A DNA stretch of 64,000 bases from Methylophaga sp. UBA3192 (GCA_002363955.1 DEXE01000003.1:723060-787059), one strand, 5' to 3'. Counted from the first letter of the stretch, positions 7,685-17,251 are shown. Notes: generated from the letters alone by a model not told the origin. Program-made: numbers and translations.

Positions 7685-9076
7685 ATGTCTTTACCCCATA
7701 AGAATTCAAAACCTATGCGTCGATGGCTGTCTGCCGTTGCGATAACTACTGCTATCAGTTTTTCCTCTGCATTAGTTGCCGCCCCCGGAGAACTGGAAAA
7801 AGAAGACCTTCGTCTGGGCTTTATCAAACTCACCGATATGGCGCCATTGGCGATTGCTCAGGAAAAAGGTTTTTTTGAAGATGAAGGTCTGTACGTCACC
7901 CTGGAAGCTCAGGCGAATTGGAAAGTATTGCTGGACGGTGTAATCAATGGTGCACTTGATGGTGCACACATGCTGGCCGGCCAGCCCCTTGGCGCGACAA
8001 TAGGCTATGGCACCCAGGCTGACATTATTACGGCATTCAGTATGGATCTGAATGGGAATGCCATTACCGTTTCCAATAAGGTTTGGGAGCAGATGAAACC
8101 CCATATTCCCATGCAGGAAGATGGGAATCCACAGCATCCAATCACTGCTGAGGCATTGAAGCCGGTCATTGAATCATTCAGGCAACAAGGTAAATCATTC
8201 AATATGGGCATGGTGTTCCCCGTATCGACCCATAACTATGAATTACGTTACTGGCTGGCGGCTGGTGGTATCCATCCCGGTTATTATGCCCCGCATAAAG
8301 GTGACAGCAGCGGTCAACTCCAGGCAGAGGCTTTGTTATCTGTCACACCTCCACCGCAAATGCCCTCGACCATGGAAGCTGGCACCATTGATGGTTACTG
8401 TGTGGGTGAGCCCTGGAATCAGCAAGCTGTATTTATGGGGATTGGCGTACCCGTCATTACCGATTATGAAATATGGAAAAATAATCCGGAAAAAGTTTTT
8501 GGTGTTAGCCAGCAATGGGCTGATAAACATCCCAATACCCATATCGCCATGGTCAAAGCGTTGATTCGTGCTGCACATTGGCTGGATGCCGAGAACAATG
8601 CCAATCGTCCTGAAGCGGTGGAGATTTTGTCCCAGAGCTATTACGTCGGTGCCGATTATGATGTGATTGCCAATAGCATGACGGGTACCTTTGAGTATGA
8701 AAAAGGCGATAAACGCGATATTCCGGATTTCAACGTGTTTTTCCGTCACAACGCGACCTACCCATACTACAGTGATGCTATCTGGTATCTGACACAGATG
8801 CGCCGTTGGGGACAGATTCCTGAGGCCAAACCGGATAGCTGGTACACCGATATGGCCAAGAAGGTATATCGCCCGGACATTTATCAGATTGCCGCAATGG
8901 AACTGATTGAAGAGGGCAAGTTAAGTGCAGCCGATTTTCCTGATTTTTCGACTGAAACCGGTTTTAAGCCGGCACAGAATGAGTTTATTGATGGCATTGA
9001 ATATGACGGGACAGCACCTAATGCTTACCTGGAAAAATTTGCTATTGGCCTGAAAGGAGAGGAGCAGGCGGATTAA
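7685..9076 (+). CDS. nrtA: Nitrate ABC transporter, periplasmic substrate-binding protein
   Basis: A 463-residue CmpA/NrtA-family binding protein that captures nitrate in the periplasm for the NrtB-NrtD transporter. The start at 7685 is preferred over an in-frame ATG at 7649 because GGAG lies 7 nt upstream and the protein then opens with a normal signal peptide (basic MSLPHKNSKPMRR, a hydrophobic stretch, ALVAA). Family blocks include LRLGFIKLTDMAPLAIAQE near the mature N-terminus and GYCVGEPWNQQAV in the middle. It is the first gene of nrtABD, under sigma-54/NtrC and antitermination signals. Confidence 0.93.
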   Translation: MSLPHKNSKPMRRWLSAVAITTAISFSSALVAAPGELEKEDLRLGFIKLTDMAPLAIAQEKGFFEDEGLYVTLEAQANWKVLLDGVINGALDGAHMLAGQPLGATIGYGTQADIITAFSMDLNGNAITVSNKVWEQMKPHIPMQEDGNPQHPITAEALKPVIESFRQQGKSFNMGMVFPVSTHNYELRYWLAAGGIHPGYYAPHKGDSSGQLQAEALLSVTPPPQMPSTMEAGTIDGYCVGEPWNQQAVFMGIGVPVITDYEIWKNNPEKVFGVSQQWADKHPNTHIAMVKALIRAAHWLDAENNANRPEAVEILSQSYYVGADYDVIANSMTGTFEYEKGDKRDIPDFNVFFRHNATYPYYSDAIWYLTQMRRWGQIPEAKPDSWYTDMAKKVYRPDIYQIAAMELIEEGKLSAADFPDFSTETGFKPAQNEFIDGIEYDGTAPNAYLEKFAIGLKGEEQAD

Positions 9077-9104
9077 TCGCCTGCTTTTCATAACACGGAC
9101 AAAG

Positions 9105-10136
9105 ATGAACTCTATGAAAGATAAACTTATATATTTTCTGGAAATGACGGGGCTGAACTGGTTCGTACCACTGGCGAAAATCGCCGGTGGGGAACCGGCC
9201 GGGTTCCAGTTTCAACAGCTGGTCAAAATGATTGGTTTACCGTTACTGGCCATGTTGGCTTTTTTAATGTTCTGGCATGTAGGCGCGGCTAAAGTGGATA
9301 CCAGTCTCGGACAATTACCGGGGCCGGTTCAGGTTTGGGAACAGGTTAAGGTGCTTAATCAGGAGCATCAGGCCGAACGTCAACGGGCCAGCGACTTTTA
9401 TCAGCGTCAGGCAGAACGCAATGCGGAAAAGCTGGCCAAAAACCCGGAAGCTGAGATTCGGGTTCGGGACTTTACGGGAAGACCCACTTTTGTCGATCAA
9501 ATCTGGACCAGTCTGTTTACCGTATTTGTTGGCTTTCTATTAGCCAGTCTGATTGCCATACCAATAGGGATTGTCAGTGGCCTGAGTCAGAATCTTTACA
9601 ACGCCATCAATCCGCTGATTCAGATTTTTAAACCTGTATCACCGTTAGCCTGGTTGCCCATTGTGACCATGGTGGTCAGTGCGGTGTATATTTCTGCCGA
9701 TCCGATGTTTTCCAAATCCTTTATTACCTCGGCGATCACCGTCATGTTGTGTTCTTTGTGGCCAACGTTGATTAACACTGCAGTCGGTGTGTCATCTATT
9801 GATCGTGACTTATTGAATGTTGGCAAGGTGTTACGACTAGGCTATTTCACCACGGTATGGAAGATCGTTATTCCTTCCTCTATTCCGATGATTTTTACCG
9901 GTTTGAGAATTTCTCTGGGTATTGGCTGGATGGTACTGATTGCTGCAGAAATGCTGGCACAGAATCCGGGCCTGGGTAAGTTTGTCTGGGATGAGTTTCA
10001 AAATGGCAGTTCCAATTCGCTTAGTCGGATTATGGTGGCGGTGCTGGCAATCGGTCTGATTGGTTTTGTATTGGATCGCATTATGCTCACACTGCAGAAA
10101 TTTTTCTCATACGACAAAACCGCGAATATTCGATAG
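9105..10136 (+). CDS. nrtB: Nitrate ABC transporter permease
   Basis: A 343-residue inner-membrane permease with about six membrane segments and the binding-protein-dependent transport motif around residues 240-265. A hydrophilic insertion of about 60 residues rich in Q, E and R (from VKVLNQEHQAERQR) separates the first span from the permease core; this appears in many proteobacterial NrtB proteins. It lies 28 bp after nrtA and 6 bp before nrtD. A second in-frame ATG at 9114 is an equally possible start because the ribosome site is weak. Confidence 0.92.
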   Translation: MNSMKDKLIYFLEMTGLNWFVPLAKIAGGEPAGFQFQQLVKMIGLPLLAMLAFLMFWHVGAAKVDTSLGQLPGPVQVWEQVKVLNQEHQAERQRASDFYQRQAERNAEKLAKNPEAEIRVRDFTGRPTFVDQIWTSLFTVFVGFLLASLIAIPIGIVSGLSQNLYNAINPLIQIFKPVSPLAWLPIVTMVVSAVYISADPMFSKSFITSAITVMLCSLWPTLINTAVGVSSIDRDLLNVGKVLRLGYFTTVWKIVIPSSIPMIFTGLRISLGIGWMVLIAAEMLAQNPGLGKFVWDEFQNGSSNSLSRIMVAVLAIGLIGFVLDRIMLTLQKFFSYDKTANIR

Positions 10137-10142
10137 GAGAAT

Positions 10143-10940
10143 ATGAAAATGGCTAGTTATTTAAATATCGATCATGTCAGCATTGATTTTCCAACGGCTA
10201 ATGGACCGTTTCGCGCGTTGGACAATGTGAATATCCAAATCAACAAAGGTGAGTTTGTCAGTATAATTGGCCATTCCGGCTGCGGTAAATCCACGGTGAT
10301 GAATATTGTCGGTGGTTTGTATCAGGCGACAGAGGGGGGGGTGATTCTGCAAGGCAGGGAAGTCAATGAACCTGGACCAGATCGGGCCATTGTGTTCCAG
10401 AATCATGCCTTGTTTCCCTGGCTGACCTGTTATCAGAATGTCGAACTGGCGGTGAAATCAGTGTTTGGCAAAACCCGTAACCGTCAGCAGATTCGTGACT
10501 GGACCTCGCATAATCTGGAACTGGTGCATATGACGCATGCCAGGGATAAACTGCCAGCAGAGATTTCCGGTGGTATGAAGCAGCGTATCGGTATTGCCAG
10601 GGCATTGGCGATGGAGCCAAAAGTGTTGTTAATGGATGAGCCATTCGGTGCTTTGGATGCGTTAACCCGGGCGCATTTGCAGGATTCGCTGATGGAAATT
10701 CAGTCAGAATTAAACAACACCGTTATCATGATCACCCATGATGTCGATGAAGCCGTGCTCCTATCTGACAAAATTGTGATGATGACCAATGGTCCGGCGG
10801 CCAGTATAGGCGAGATTATGGAGGTAAAACTTCCCCGACCAAGACAAAGACTGGCACTGGCGGATAACCCTGATTACAACCATTATCGTTCTGAAGTGAT
10901 TAAATTTTTGCATCAAAGGCATGCCAGAAAAGTCGCCTGA
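10143..10940 (+). CDS. nrtD: Nitrate ABC transporter ATP-binding protein
   Basis: A 265-residue ATPase that powers nitrate uptake. Walker A is GHSGCGKST (residues 43-51), the signature is EISGGMKQRIG, Walker B is VLLMDEP, and the switch histidine is in MITHD. It is a single ATPase domain with no NrtA-like C-terminal extension, so it matches cyanobacterial NrtD and Klebsiella NasD rather than NrtC. The ribosome site AGGAG lies 5 nt before the ATG. It ends the transporter operon and is followed by a long hairpin. Confidence 0.93.
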   Translation: MKMASYLNIDHVSIDFPTANGPFRALDNVNIQINKGEFVSIIGHSGCGKSTVMNIVGGLYQATEGGVILQGREVNEPGPDRAIVFQNHALFPWLTCYQNVELAVKSVFGKTRNRQQIRDWTSHNLELVHMTHARDKLPAEISGGMKQRIGIARALAMEPKVLLMDEPFGALDALTRAHLQDSLMEIQSELNNTVIMITHDVDEAVLLSDKIVMMTNGPAASIGEIMEVKLPRPRQRLALADNPDYNHYRSEVIKFLHQRHARKVA

Positions 10941-10988
10941 TGCGTTTTGAATAAGCTATAAAACGCCTAGGCATGGATGCAAATGTGA

Positions 10989-11019
10989 ATCACACCTGCC
11001 CAATTTGGGCAGGTGTGAT
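10989..11019. terminator. Hairpin after nrtD
   Basis: A 13-bp perfect stem (ATCACACCTGCCC and complement) with the loop AATTT. The following sequence (ATTTAAC) is only a weak T-run, so this is a terminator or a 3'-end stabilising hairpin. Confidence 0.6.
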
Positions 11020-11085
11020 ATTTAACAAAACTTCTCGGTGAAATGGCCGCTATATATGTTGTTAAACACAGTTGTATTCCAATCC

Positions 11086-12336
11086 ATGAATAAAGGTATG
11101 CCTATGCAGCAGTTGCATGATGCTGAACAAACCAGTCTGTATGTGACGGCTGATTTTCACCATTTAACGTTGAGCAGTCATTTTCAGCCTATTTTCAGCA
11201 TCTCACATCGTCGACCGGTCGGCTATGAAGGCCTGATTAGAGCGGTTGACCCGCAAAAACAGCCACAAACGCCTCTGGAGTTACTGGCTATCCCCCAAAA
11301 CGGCGTGGAAAACCTATCCCTGGATCGTCTCTGCCGCCGGCTGCATATGCATAATTTTGCCCGGCAACCGAATGGTGAAGCCTGGTTGTTTTTAAATCTG
11401 AATTCACAATGCCTTGTGTCAGAACGGCCGGATGCCGGCTTTATGAATGCGTTATTTGAACAGACTGGTATCGCACCACAACGGGTGGTTATCGAAATTC
11501 TGGAAAGTGAAATTGATGACCGGCAATACTTACGCAGTCTGATTCGCCACTTCCGTCAGCTTGGCTGTCTGATAGCCATTGATGATTTTGGTGCCGGGCA
11601 TTCCAATTTTGATCGTATATGGGAGCTGGAACCGGATATTGTCAAAATAGATCGCAGCATGATTCGTGGCGCCGGGACTTCCAGCCGGGTCGAGCGTATT
11701 CTGACCGGTGTTGTCTCGCTGATCCATGAAGCGGGTAGTCTTGTGGTAATCGAGGGGGTGGAAACCGAACGGGAAGCGTTAGTCGCCATCGCAGCAAATG
11801 CCGATATGATCCAGGGCTTTTATTTTGCTAAACCACAGCAGCGTATTACGCCAAACCTCAAGTTTGCTGAAGACATTGATCATTTATTGAAAATACAGCA
11901 ACGCCAGCGCTTTAAAAACAGCCACCAGATGAATCAGGATTTCAAAAAAATAGAGACACTGTTCCGTCAGGCGGTCAGTGAGTTTTCCATTACCAATGCG
12001 TTTGATACCAGCACCCATATTCTATTTAAGGAAAAACGCGCCGTACGATGTTATCTGTTGGACGAAGTTGGTTTTCAGATGGCACGTAATGTTTATTCCC
12101 CACATTATCAACAGAAAATGGACGCTCGTTTTACCCCTTTGCTGTCTGGTGATAATGCCAATTGGTCCCACAAACACTATCACTTCCGCGCGATTGAGCA
12201 TCCCGGTGAAATGCAGGTCAGCCGTCCATATCTGTCGGTTGCTGACTCAAGAATGTGCATAACCGTCTCTCAAACGGTCGTGGTGCATAACAAACTGTAC
12301 GTGTTCTGCTGTGATCTGGATTGGCAGGACGATTAA
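11086..12336 (+). CDS. EAL-domain c-di-GMP phosphodiesterase
   Basis: An EAL-domain protein of about 417 residues, probably cytosolic. The EAL motif reads YEGLIR. Other catalytic blocks are IEILESE, IDDFGAG, VKIDRSMI, IEGVETE and QGFYFAKP, so activity on c-di-GMP is plausible. About 160 residues after the EAL domain have no domain I recognise. The reading frame opens further upstream with GTG at 11038; starts at 11086, 11098 or 11104 are all possible, the last having AAAGG 7 nt ahead. It lies between nrtD and narK and 54 bp before a GGDEF gene, making an opposing c-di-GMP pair inside the nitrate block. Confidence 0.85.
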   Translation: MNKGMPMQQLHDAEQTSLYVTADFHHLTLSSHFQPIFSISHRRPVGYEGLIRAVDPQKQPQTPLELLAIPQNGVENLSLDRLCRRLHMHNFARQPNGEAWLFLNLNSQCLVSERPDAGFMNALFEQTGIAPQRVVIEILESEIDDRQYLRSLIRHFRQLGCLIAIDDFGAGHSNFDRIWELEPDIVKIDRSMIRGAGTSSRVERILTGVVSLIHEAGSLVVIEGVETEREALVAIAANADMIQGFYFAKPQQRITPNLKFAEDIDHLLKIQQRQRFKNSHQMNQDFKKIETLFRQAVSEFSITNAFDTSTHILFKEKRAVRCYLLDEVGFQMARNVYSPHYQQKMDARFTPLLSGDNANWSHKHYHFRAIEHPGEMQVSRPYLSVADSRMCITVSQTVVVHNKLYVFCCDLDWQDD

Positions 12337-12390
12337 TTCGGTCAACAAGTGGTGGCTTAATGAGCCGGCGAAAACAGGGGGAGGGGGGGA

Positions 12391-13890
12391 ATGCTGGAGG
12401 TCATCAAAAAATACCGCTTTTTTTTACTGCCACTTGGTTTAGTAGCGTTTTTTGATATTACCCTGCTGGCAATGAACTACGGCCTTTCTGCTCAGCTTGA
12501 AGCCTCATCAATCAATATCAATATTGCCGGCAGACAACGCATGTTGTCACAGAAAATGACCAAGTCCCTTTTACTGATGCATTATCAGCAGAAACAGGGA
12601 ATAGATACGCAAGCGGCACATCAGGAGCTGATGGATGCCATGGAGTTGTTTGACCAGACCTTAACAGCCATGCGCTATGGTGGTGAAACGCTTAGCGCTG
12701 ACAGCCAGCCGATTCGGGTCAAACAATTCAACGAAACCGTTATTCAAAAAACGCTGATGCAATCACTGGCATTGTGGGAACCACTGTATCGTTCGATTCA
12801 ACAAATGCAGCTCAGCGAATCAGCGTTGGAGGAACTGGTTAATGCGATGGTGGCGGATAATCTGCAATTGCTGGCGTTAATGAATAAACTGACCAACCAG
12901 CTGGAAACGGCTGCCAAACGCCAGACTTATCTGCTGCGAGGTCTGCAGACCATTATTGTTATCCTGATTCTGCTGTCATTTGCCATGGCCATTAACCGCT
13001 TGATACGCCGGGAACAGTATTTCAGCAAACTGATGGAAAAAAGCTCAGATATTGTTATCGGCATTAACTCCGCGACCAGCCGTATTACCTTTATCAGTGC
13101 GTCGGTGAAGTTACTTTTACAACGCGATGAAAGTTATTATCTGGGCCATCCTTATCACCGGTTATTTAGTCAGGAATCGGCCTCGCGTATTTCACATTTG
13201 CTACTGCTTGCCAAAAAGTTTCGCCCCTTGCCTTATAACCGCTGTGAAGTGCAACTGATTCGGGCTGATAATGCGTTAATTGATGCCGAAATGCTGTTGC
13301 AGCTTAATCGTAGCGAAGATGGCCGTACGATTGAGCTAAGTGCGGATATTCGTGACATCACCGAACGTAAAAAACTGGAACTGGCGCTGACTGAGATGGC
13401 CCATAAAGATAGTCTGACCGGACTGGCTAATCGGGCACAGTTCAGTTTAATGGCAGAGCAGGCCATTTTGCAGGCACAGCGTAAAAGCAGCTCGTTGGCC
13501 ATGATGTTTATTGATCTGGATAATTTTAAATCAGTGAATGATATTTGCGGGCATCATGTCGGTGATGCGTTGCTGGTTGAAGTCGCGCAGCGGATAAATC
13601 AGCGCTTACGCGCATCGGATACGGTATTTCGAATTGGCGGAGATGAGTTTGTGGTGTTGCTGAGTGATGTGGCGCAGAATCAGCATTTGCAAACCGTTGG
13701 CGATAAAATCATAGCAGCGCTTTCCGAAAAAATACTGATCGATAACTGCCCTTGTCAGATAGGCGCCAGCATTGGAATTGCCCGCTATCCGGAAGATGGT
13801 GAAAACATAGATGCCTTGTTAAAGGCCGCTGATGAGGCTATGTATCGCGTCAAACAATCCGGCAAAAATGCTGTAGCTTTTGTTGCCTGA
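12391..13890 (+). CDS. PilJ/NarX-like sensor diguanylate cyclase (PilJ-PAS-GGDEF)
   Basis: A 499-residue membrane diguanylate cyclase. Segments in order: a membrane span (about 12-32), a periplasmic PilJ-type four-helix sensor starting with NIAGRQRMLSQKM, a second span (about 188-205), a PAS domain and a C-terminal GGDEF domain. The active site is RIGGDEF, and the inhibitory site RASD lies five residues upstream. The NIAGRQRMLSQ block resembles the nitrate-binding P-box of NarX/NarQ, and its position beside nitrate transport genes makes nitrate a reasonable ligand (inference). A GGAGG-rich ribosome site (GGGGGAGGGG) precedes the ATG. Confidence 0.88.
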   Translation: MLEVIKKYRFFLLPLGLVAFFDITLLAMNYGLSAQLEASSININIAGRQRMLSQKMTKSLLLMHYQQKQGIDTQAAHQELMDAMELFDQTLTAMRYGGETLSADSQPIRVKQFNETVIQKTLMQSLALWEPLYRSIQQMQLSESALEELVNAMVADNLQLLALMNKLTNQLETAAKRQTYLLRGLQTIIVILILLSFAMAINRLIRREQYFSKLMEKSSDIVIGINSATSRITFISASVKLLLQRDESYYLGHPYHRLFSQESASRISHLLLLAKKFRPLPYNRCEVQLIRADNALIDAEMLLQLNRSEDGRTIELSADIRDITERKKLELALTEMAHKDSLTGLANRAQFSLMAEQAILQAQRKSSSLAMMFIDLDNFKSVNDICGHHVGDALLVEVAQRINQRLRASDTVFRIGGDEFVVLLSDVAQNQHLQTVGDKIIAALSEKILIDNCPCQIGASIGIARYPEDGENIDALLKAADEAMYRVKQSGKNAVAFVA

Positions 13891-13895
13891 TGGTC

Positions 13896-13911
13896 TGCAC
13901 AGCTATGGTGC
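13896..13911. promoter_or_regulatory. NtrC-type enhancer site upstream of narK
   Basis: TGCAC-AGCTA-TGGTGC matches the consensus GCAC-N5-TGGTGC exactly. It lies just after the stop of the GGDEF gene and about 100 bp upstream of the sigma-54 promoter of narK. Confidence 0.7.
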
Positions 13912-13994
13912 GCGTTCAGTCAGTTTGATTTAAACAGGTGCATTGGATACCTTTTTAACTGCTTGGATAACTATAAAATCAATAACTTAGAAGT

Positions 13995-14010
13995 TGGCAT
14001 AATTCCCGCT
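13995..14010 (+). promoter_or_regulatory. Sigma-54 promoter of narK
   Basis: TGGCATAATTCCCGCT has GG and GC at the required 12-bp offset. The predicted transcript starts near 14021, about 35 bp before the narK ATG. Confidence 0.7.
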
Positions 14011-14056
14011 TAAGTCGCTCACCAATGTTGGTCAAACGTTCTGAAGTGAGAACTCG

Positions 14057-15523
14057 ATGTCTGCCTCAAATTTAAAATTTTTATCCTTCAGCGGTAACAG
14101 CCGCATCTTACATCTTAGCTGGATGGCCTTTTTTATCAGTTTTGTGGTCTGGTTTAACCATGCACCGCTACTGGTTTCAATTAAAGAAACGCTTGGCCTC
14201 ACCGACCAGCAAATTAAAACCTTATTAATCCTCAATGTTGCTCTGACTATTCCCGCCCGGATTGTGGTGGGCATGCTGGTCGATAAATATGGCCCCAAAA
14301 TCATGTATTCATTACTGCTGGGTATTTCCAGCATGTTGTGTTTCTTTTTTGCGATAGCCGACAGCTTTGAGCAAATGGCGCTGGCACGTTTTATGTTGGG
14401 TTTTGTCGGCGCTGGTTTTGTTATCGGTATCCGGATGATTTCAGAATGGTTTCCTGCCAAACAGGTCGGTCTGGCAGAGGGCATTTATGGTGGCTGGGGT
14501 AACTTCGGATCTGCAGCGGCGGCAATGAGTCTGCCGACCATCGCATTGATGTTTGGTGGTGATGAAGGCTGGCGCTATGCCGTGGCTTTGACCGGTTTTA
14601 TCGCATTGGTTTATGCGTTTATCTATTACAACAGTGTGTCAGATACACCCAAAGGTTCAACCTATTTCAAACCGAAAAAATCCGGGGCGATGGAGGTCAC
14701 CAGTAAAGGGGATTTTCTGCTGTTAATTCTGATGACCATTCCGATGTATGGCGCGCTGGGGTTGTTAGCCTGGAAACTGTCACCAAACGGGGTTTCATTA
14801 CTGACTGAGTCGGTGACCATGTTGATCTATGGTGGACTGGTGTTACTGTTTCTCTATCAGCTTTATCATATCTATCAGGTCAACAAATCCATATTTCACA
14901 CGCCTGTTCCAGAGATTCACCGTTATAAGTTCAAACAGGTGGCAGTGCTGAATCTGGCGTATCTGGCAACGTTTGGCTCTGAACTGGCGGTCGTATCAAT
15001 GTTACCTTTATTTTTCAGCGAAACCTTTAATATCACTGTAGTGCAGGCAGGTTTGCTGGCCTCTGGTTTTGCCTTTATGAATCTGGTGTCACGACCTACC
15101 GGTGGTTATTTCAGTGATAAATTGGGGCGTAAACTGACGTTGACCATTTGTCTGGCAGGGCTGGCCGTCGGTTATTTTGTGATGGGTCTGATAACGCCGG
15201 AATGGTTTATTGTGTTGGCCGTATTGGCGACCATGTGCTGTTCGTTCTTTGTACAGGCAGGTGAGGGGGCGGTATTTGCCGTTGTACCTTTAGTACAACG
15301 TCGTTTGACCGGACAAATTGCCGGTATGGCGGGTGCTTATGGTAATGTCGGTGCATTGCTGTTTTTGACGGTATTGTCGGTAGTATCTGCTCAGTTATTT
15401 TTCTGGGTCATTGCGGCCACGGCCTTAGTCACCTTAATTGTGGTGCAGTTTATGGATGAGCCGCGCGGCCAGATGGCAGAAGTGTTACCGGATGGCACCG
15501 TGCAAATGATTGATGTGCATTAA
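14057..15523 (+). CDS. narK: Nitrate/nitrite transporter, NNP family
   Basis: A 488-residue major-facilitator transporter with about 12 membrane spans. Both nitrate signatures are visible: GGWGNFGSAAA in the first half and GAYGNVGALLF in the second. The helix-2 arginine lies in IPARIVVGMLVD. It moves nitrate (and perhaps nitrite) across the inner membrane, giving the cell a secondary route beside the high-affinity ABC system. NtrC and sigma-54 sites lie directly upstream. The kinase/phosphatase gene follows after 15 bp. Confidence 0.93.
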   Translation: MSASNLKFLSFSGNSRILHLSWMAFFISFVVWFNHAPLLVSIKETLGLTDQQIKTLLILNVALTIPARIVVGMLVDKYGPKIMYSLLLGISSMLCFFFAIADSFEQMALARFMLGFVGAGFVIGIRMISEWFPAKQVGLAEGIYGGWGNFGSAAAAMSLPTIALMFGGDEGWRYAVALTGFIALVYAFIYYNSVSDTPKGSTYFKPKKSGAMEVTSKGDFLLLILMTIPMYGALGLLAWKLSPNGVSLLTESVTMLIYGGLVLLFLYQLYHIYQVNKSIFHTPVPEIHRYKFKQVAVLNLAYLATFGSELAVVSMLPLFFSETFNITVVQAGLLASGFAFMNLVSRPTGGYFSDKLGRKLTLTICLAGLAVGYFVMGLITPEWFIVLAVLATMCCSFFVQAGEGAVFAVVPLVQRRLTGQIAGMAGAYGNVGALLFLTVLSVVSAQLFFWVIAATALVTLIVVQFMDEPRGQMAEVLPDGTVQMIDVH

Positions 15524-15538
15524 TAACGGGATAAGCTC

Positions 15539-17251
15539 ATGCTGAAAGTCCGTTGTGGGCAATATTCTCAGGCTGGCGTAAAAGCTGAAAATCAGGATGC
15601 GATTGGTTTTTATGCCCCGGAGAATGCCTTACTGCTGGAGAGCAAAGGGGCCATCTGCGCGATTGCCGATGGCATCAGCAGCAGTGAGCAGGCACGTGAG
15701 GCCAGTCATGCCGCAATAACCGGATTCATTGCCGATTATTTCAGTACGCCGGATACCTGGTCGGTCAAGCAGTCAGGCGGTAAGGTCTTAACGGCGATTA
15801 ATGTCTGGTTGTGCGGGCAGAGCCATCAGTTTCGGGAAATATCACGGGGCTTTGCGACCACATTTTCTGCGGTGATCATCAAATCGGTGACTGCACATCT
15901 GTTCCATGTCGGTGATGCCCGAATCTATCTGTTTCGCAACAATACGCTGGAACAACTGACGCAGGATCACCGCATCAAACTTGATGAAGGTAAAGAATAT
16001 TTGGGGCGTGCGCTGGGTGTTGATTACGCGCTGGAAATTGATTACAAACATCTCAGTGTCGAGCAAGGCGATGTGTTTGTTTTGATGACTGATGGCGTTT
16101 ATGAATTTGTTGCTGACAGTGTCATCAAACAGCAGTTGAGCGCAACCGAAGATCCTGAACAATCTGCCAAAATGTTATGTGAACTCGCGTTACAAAATGG
16201 CGGCCAGGACAATGTCAGTTGTCAGCTGTTTTGCATTGATGCCCTGGCTGATCCCAAACCGGATGAAGTCTATGCCAAGTTAACGGCGTTACCGTTTCCT
16301 CCCGAATTGTATGAAGGTGTCATCCTCGATGGTTATCGGGTATTGCGTGAATTGCATGCCAGTTCGACCAGTCAGTTGTATCTGGCCATTGATACCGAAA
16401 CCAATCAGAAAGTGGTGTTAAAAACCCCATCCGTCAATTTCGAGGATGATCCGGCGTATCTGGAGCGTTTTCAGCTTGAAGAATGGATCGGCCGTCGAAT
16501 TGATAACCCGCATGTGGTGAGAATTGTTGAACAGCCGCGTCCACGGCGTTTTTTATATTACGTAATGGAATATATCGCTGGCAAAACCCTGCAACAGAAA
16601 CTGGATGATGAAGGACCGCTAAGTCTCGGTGAAGTCAGGCAACTGCTACCGCAACTAATTTCCGGACTCAGAGCCTTCCATCGACTGGATATGCTGCACC
16701 AGGATCTCAAACCCGGCAATATTATGCTGAGCGATGAAGGTGTGGTAAAAATCATTGATTTTGGCTCCACCCGCATCGCCGGAATTGCCGATGTAGCTTC
16801 GCCGATTAAACGCAAAAAATTACTGGGAACCCGGGAATATACGGCACCCGAATATCTGTTGGGTGAACAGGCCGGAGTACAGGCCGATCAGTTTGCCCTG
16901 GGATCAATTCTTTATAATCTGCTCAGTGGCCAACTACCTTATGGCAAGCATTTTGAAAAAGCCATTAATCGTCAGCATCTCAGTCGACTGAACTATCAAC
17001 CGTTAACACAGCTGCAAGCAGAGATCCCGGTATGGGTGGATAAAGCCATTCAAAAATCCGTTCAGCTAAATCCGCAAAGACGCTATGAAGTTTTATCCGA
17101 GCTGCAAACAGATCTGACAAAACCTAACCCGGCATTTTTACAAGATGAATATGTCCCGTTGATTGAACGTCATCCGCTGCGGTTCTGGCAAATGCTCACT
17201 ATTTTAAGTGTGCTGTTTAATCTGATATTGCTTTATCTTTTAGTGGGCTAA
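15539..17251 (+). CDS. PP2C phosphatase-Ser/Thr protein kinase fusion
   Basis: A 570-residue bifunctional protein. Residues 1 to about 235 form a PP2C phosphatase (AENQDAIGF, IADGISSSEQA, VLMTDGVYEF, GGQDNVSCQ). Residues about 265-525 form a eukaryotic-type kinase with VVLKTPS (lysine), HQDLKPGNIM (catalytic loop), IIDFGSTR (metal-binding DFG) and TAPEYLLGEQ. The C-terminus has one membrane span (about 548-568) that would tether it to the inner membrane. This fusion is commonly found next to narK/nasA in gammaproteobacteria. It may adjust nitrate uptake by phosphorylation, but the target is unknown. Confidence 0.9.
   Translation: MLKVRCGQYSQAGVKAENQDAIGFYAPENALLLESKGAICAIADGISSSEQAREASHAAITGFIADYFSTPDTWSVKQSGGKVLTAINVWLCGQSHQFREISRGFATTFSAVIIKSVTAHLFHVGDARIYLFRNNTLEQLTQDHRIKLDEGKEYLGRALGVDYALEIDYKHLSVEQGDVFVLMTDGVYEFVADSVIKQQLSATEDPEQSAKMLCELALQNGGQDNVSCQLFCIDALADPKPDEVYAKLTALPFPPELYEGVILDGYRVLRELHASSTSQLYLAIDTETNQKVVLKTPSVNFEDDPAYLERFQLEEWIGRRIDNPHVVRIVEQPRPRRFLYYVMEYIAGKTLQQKLDDEGPLSLGEVRQLLPQLISGLRAFHRLDMLHQDLKPGNIMLSDEGVVKIIDFGSTRIAGIADVASPIKRKKLLGTREYTAPEYLLGEQAGVQADQFALGSILYNLLSGQLPYGKHFEKAINRQHLSRLNYQPLTQLQAEIPVWVDKAIQKSVQLNPQRRYEVLSELQTDLTKPNPAFLQDEYVPLIERHPLRFWQMLTILSVLFNLILLYLLVG

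Noticed and set aside
14010..14056. ANTAR-type hexaloops in the narK leader (ACC-AATGTT-GGT and GTTCT-GAAGTG-AGAAC)
   Set aside because: The first has only a 3-bp stem, the second lacks A at loop position 1, and no terminator follows.
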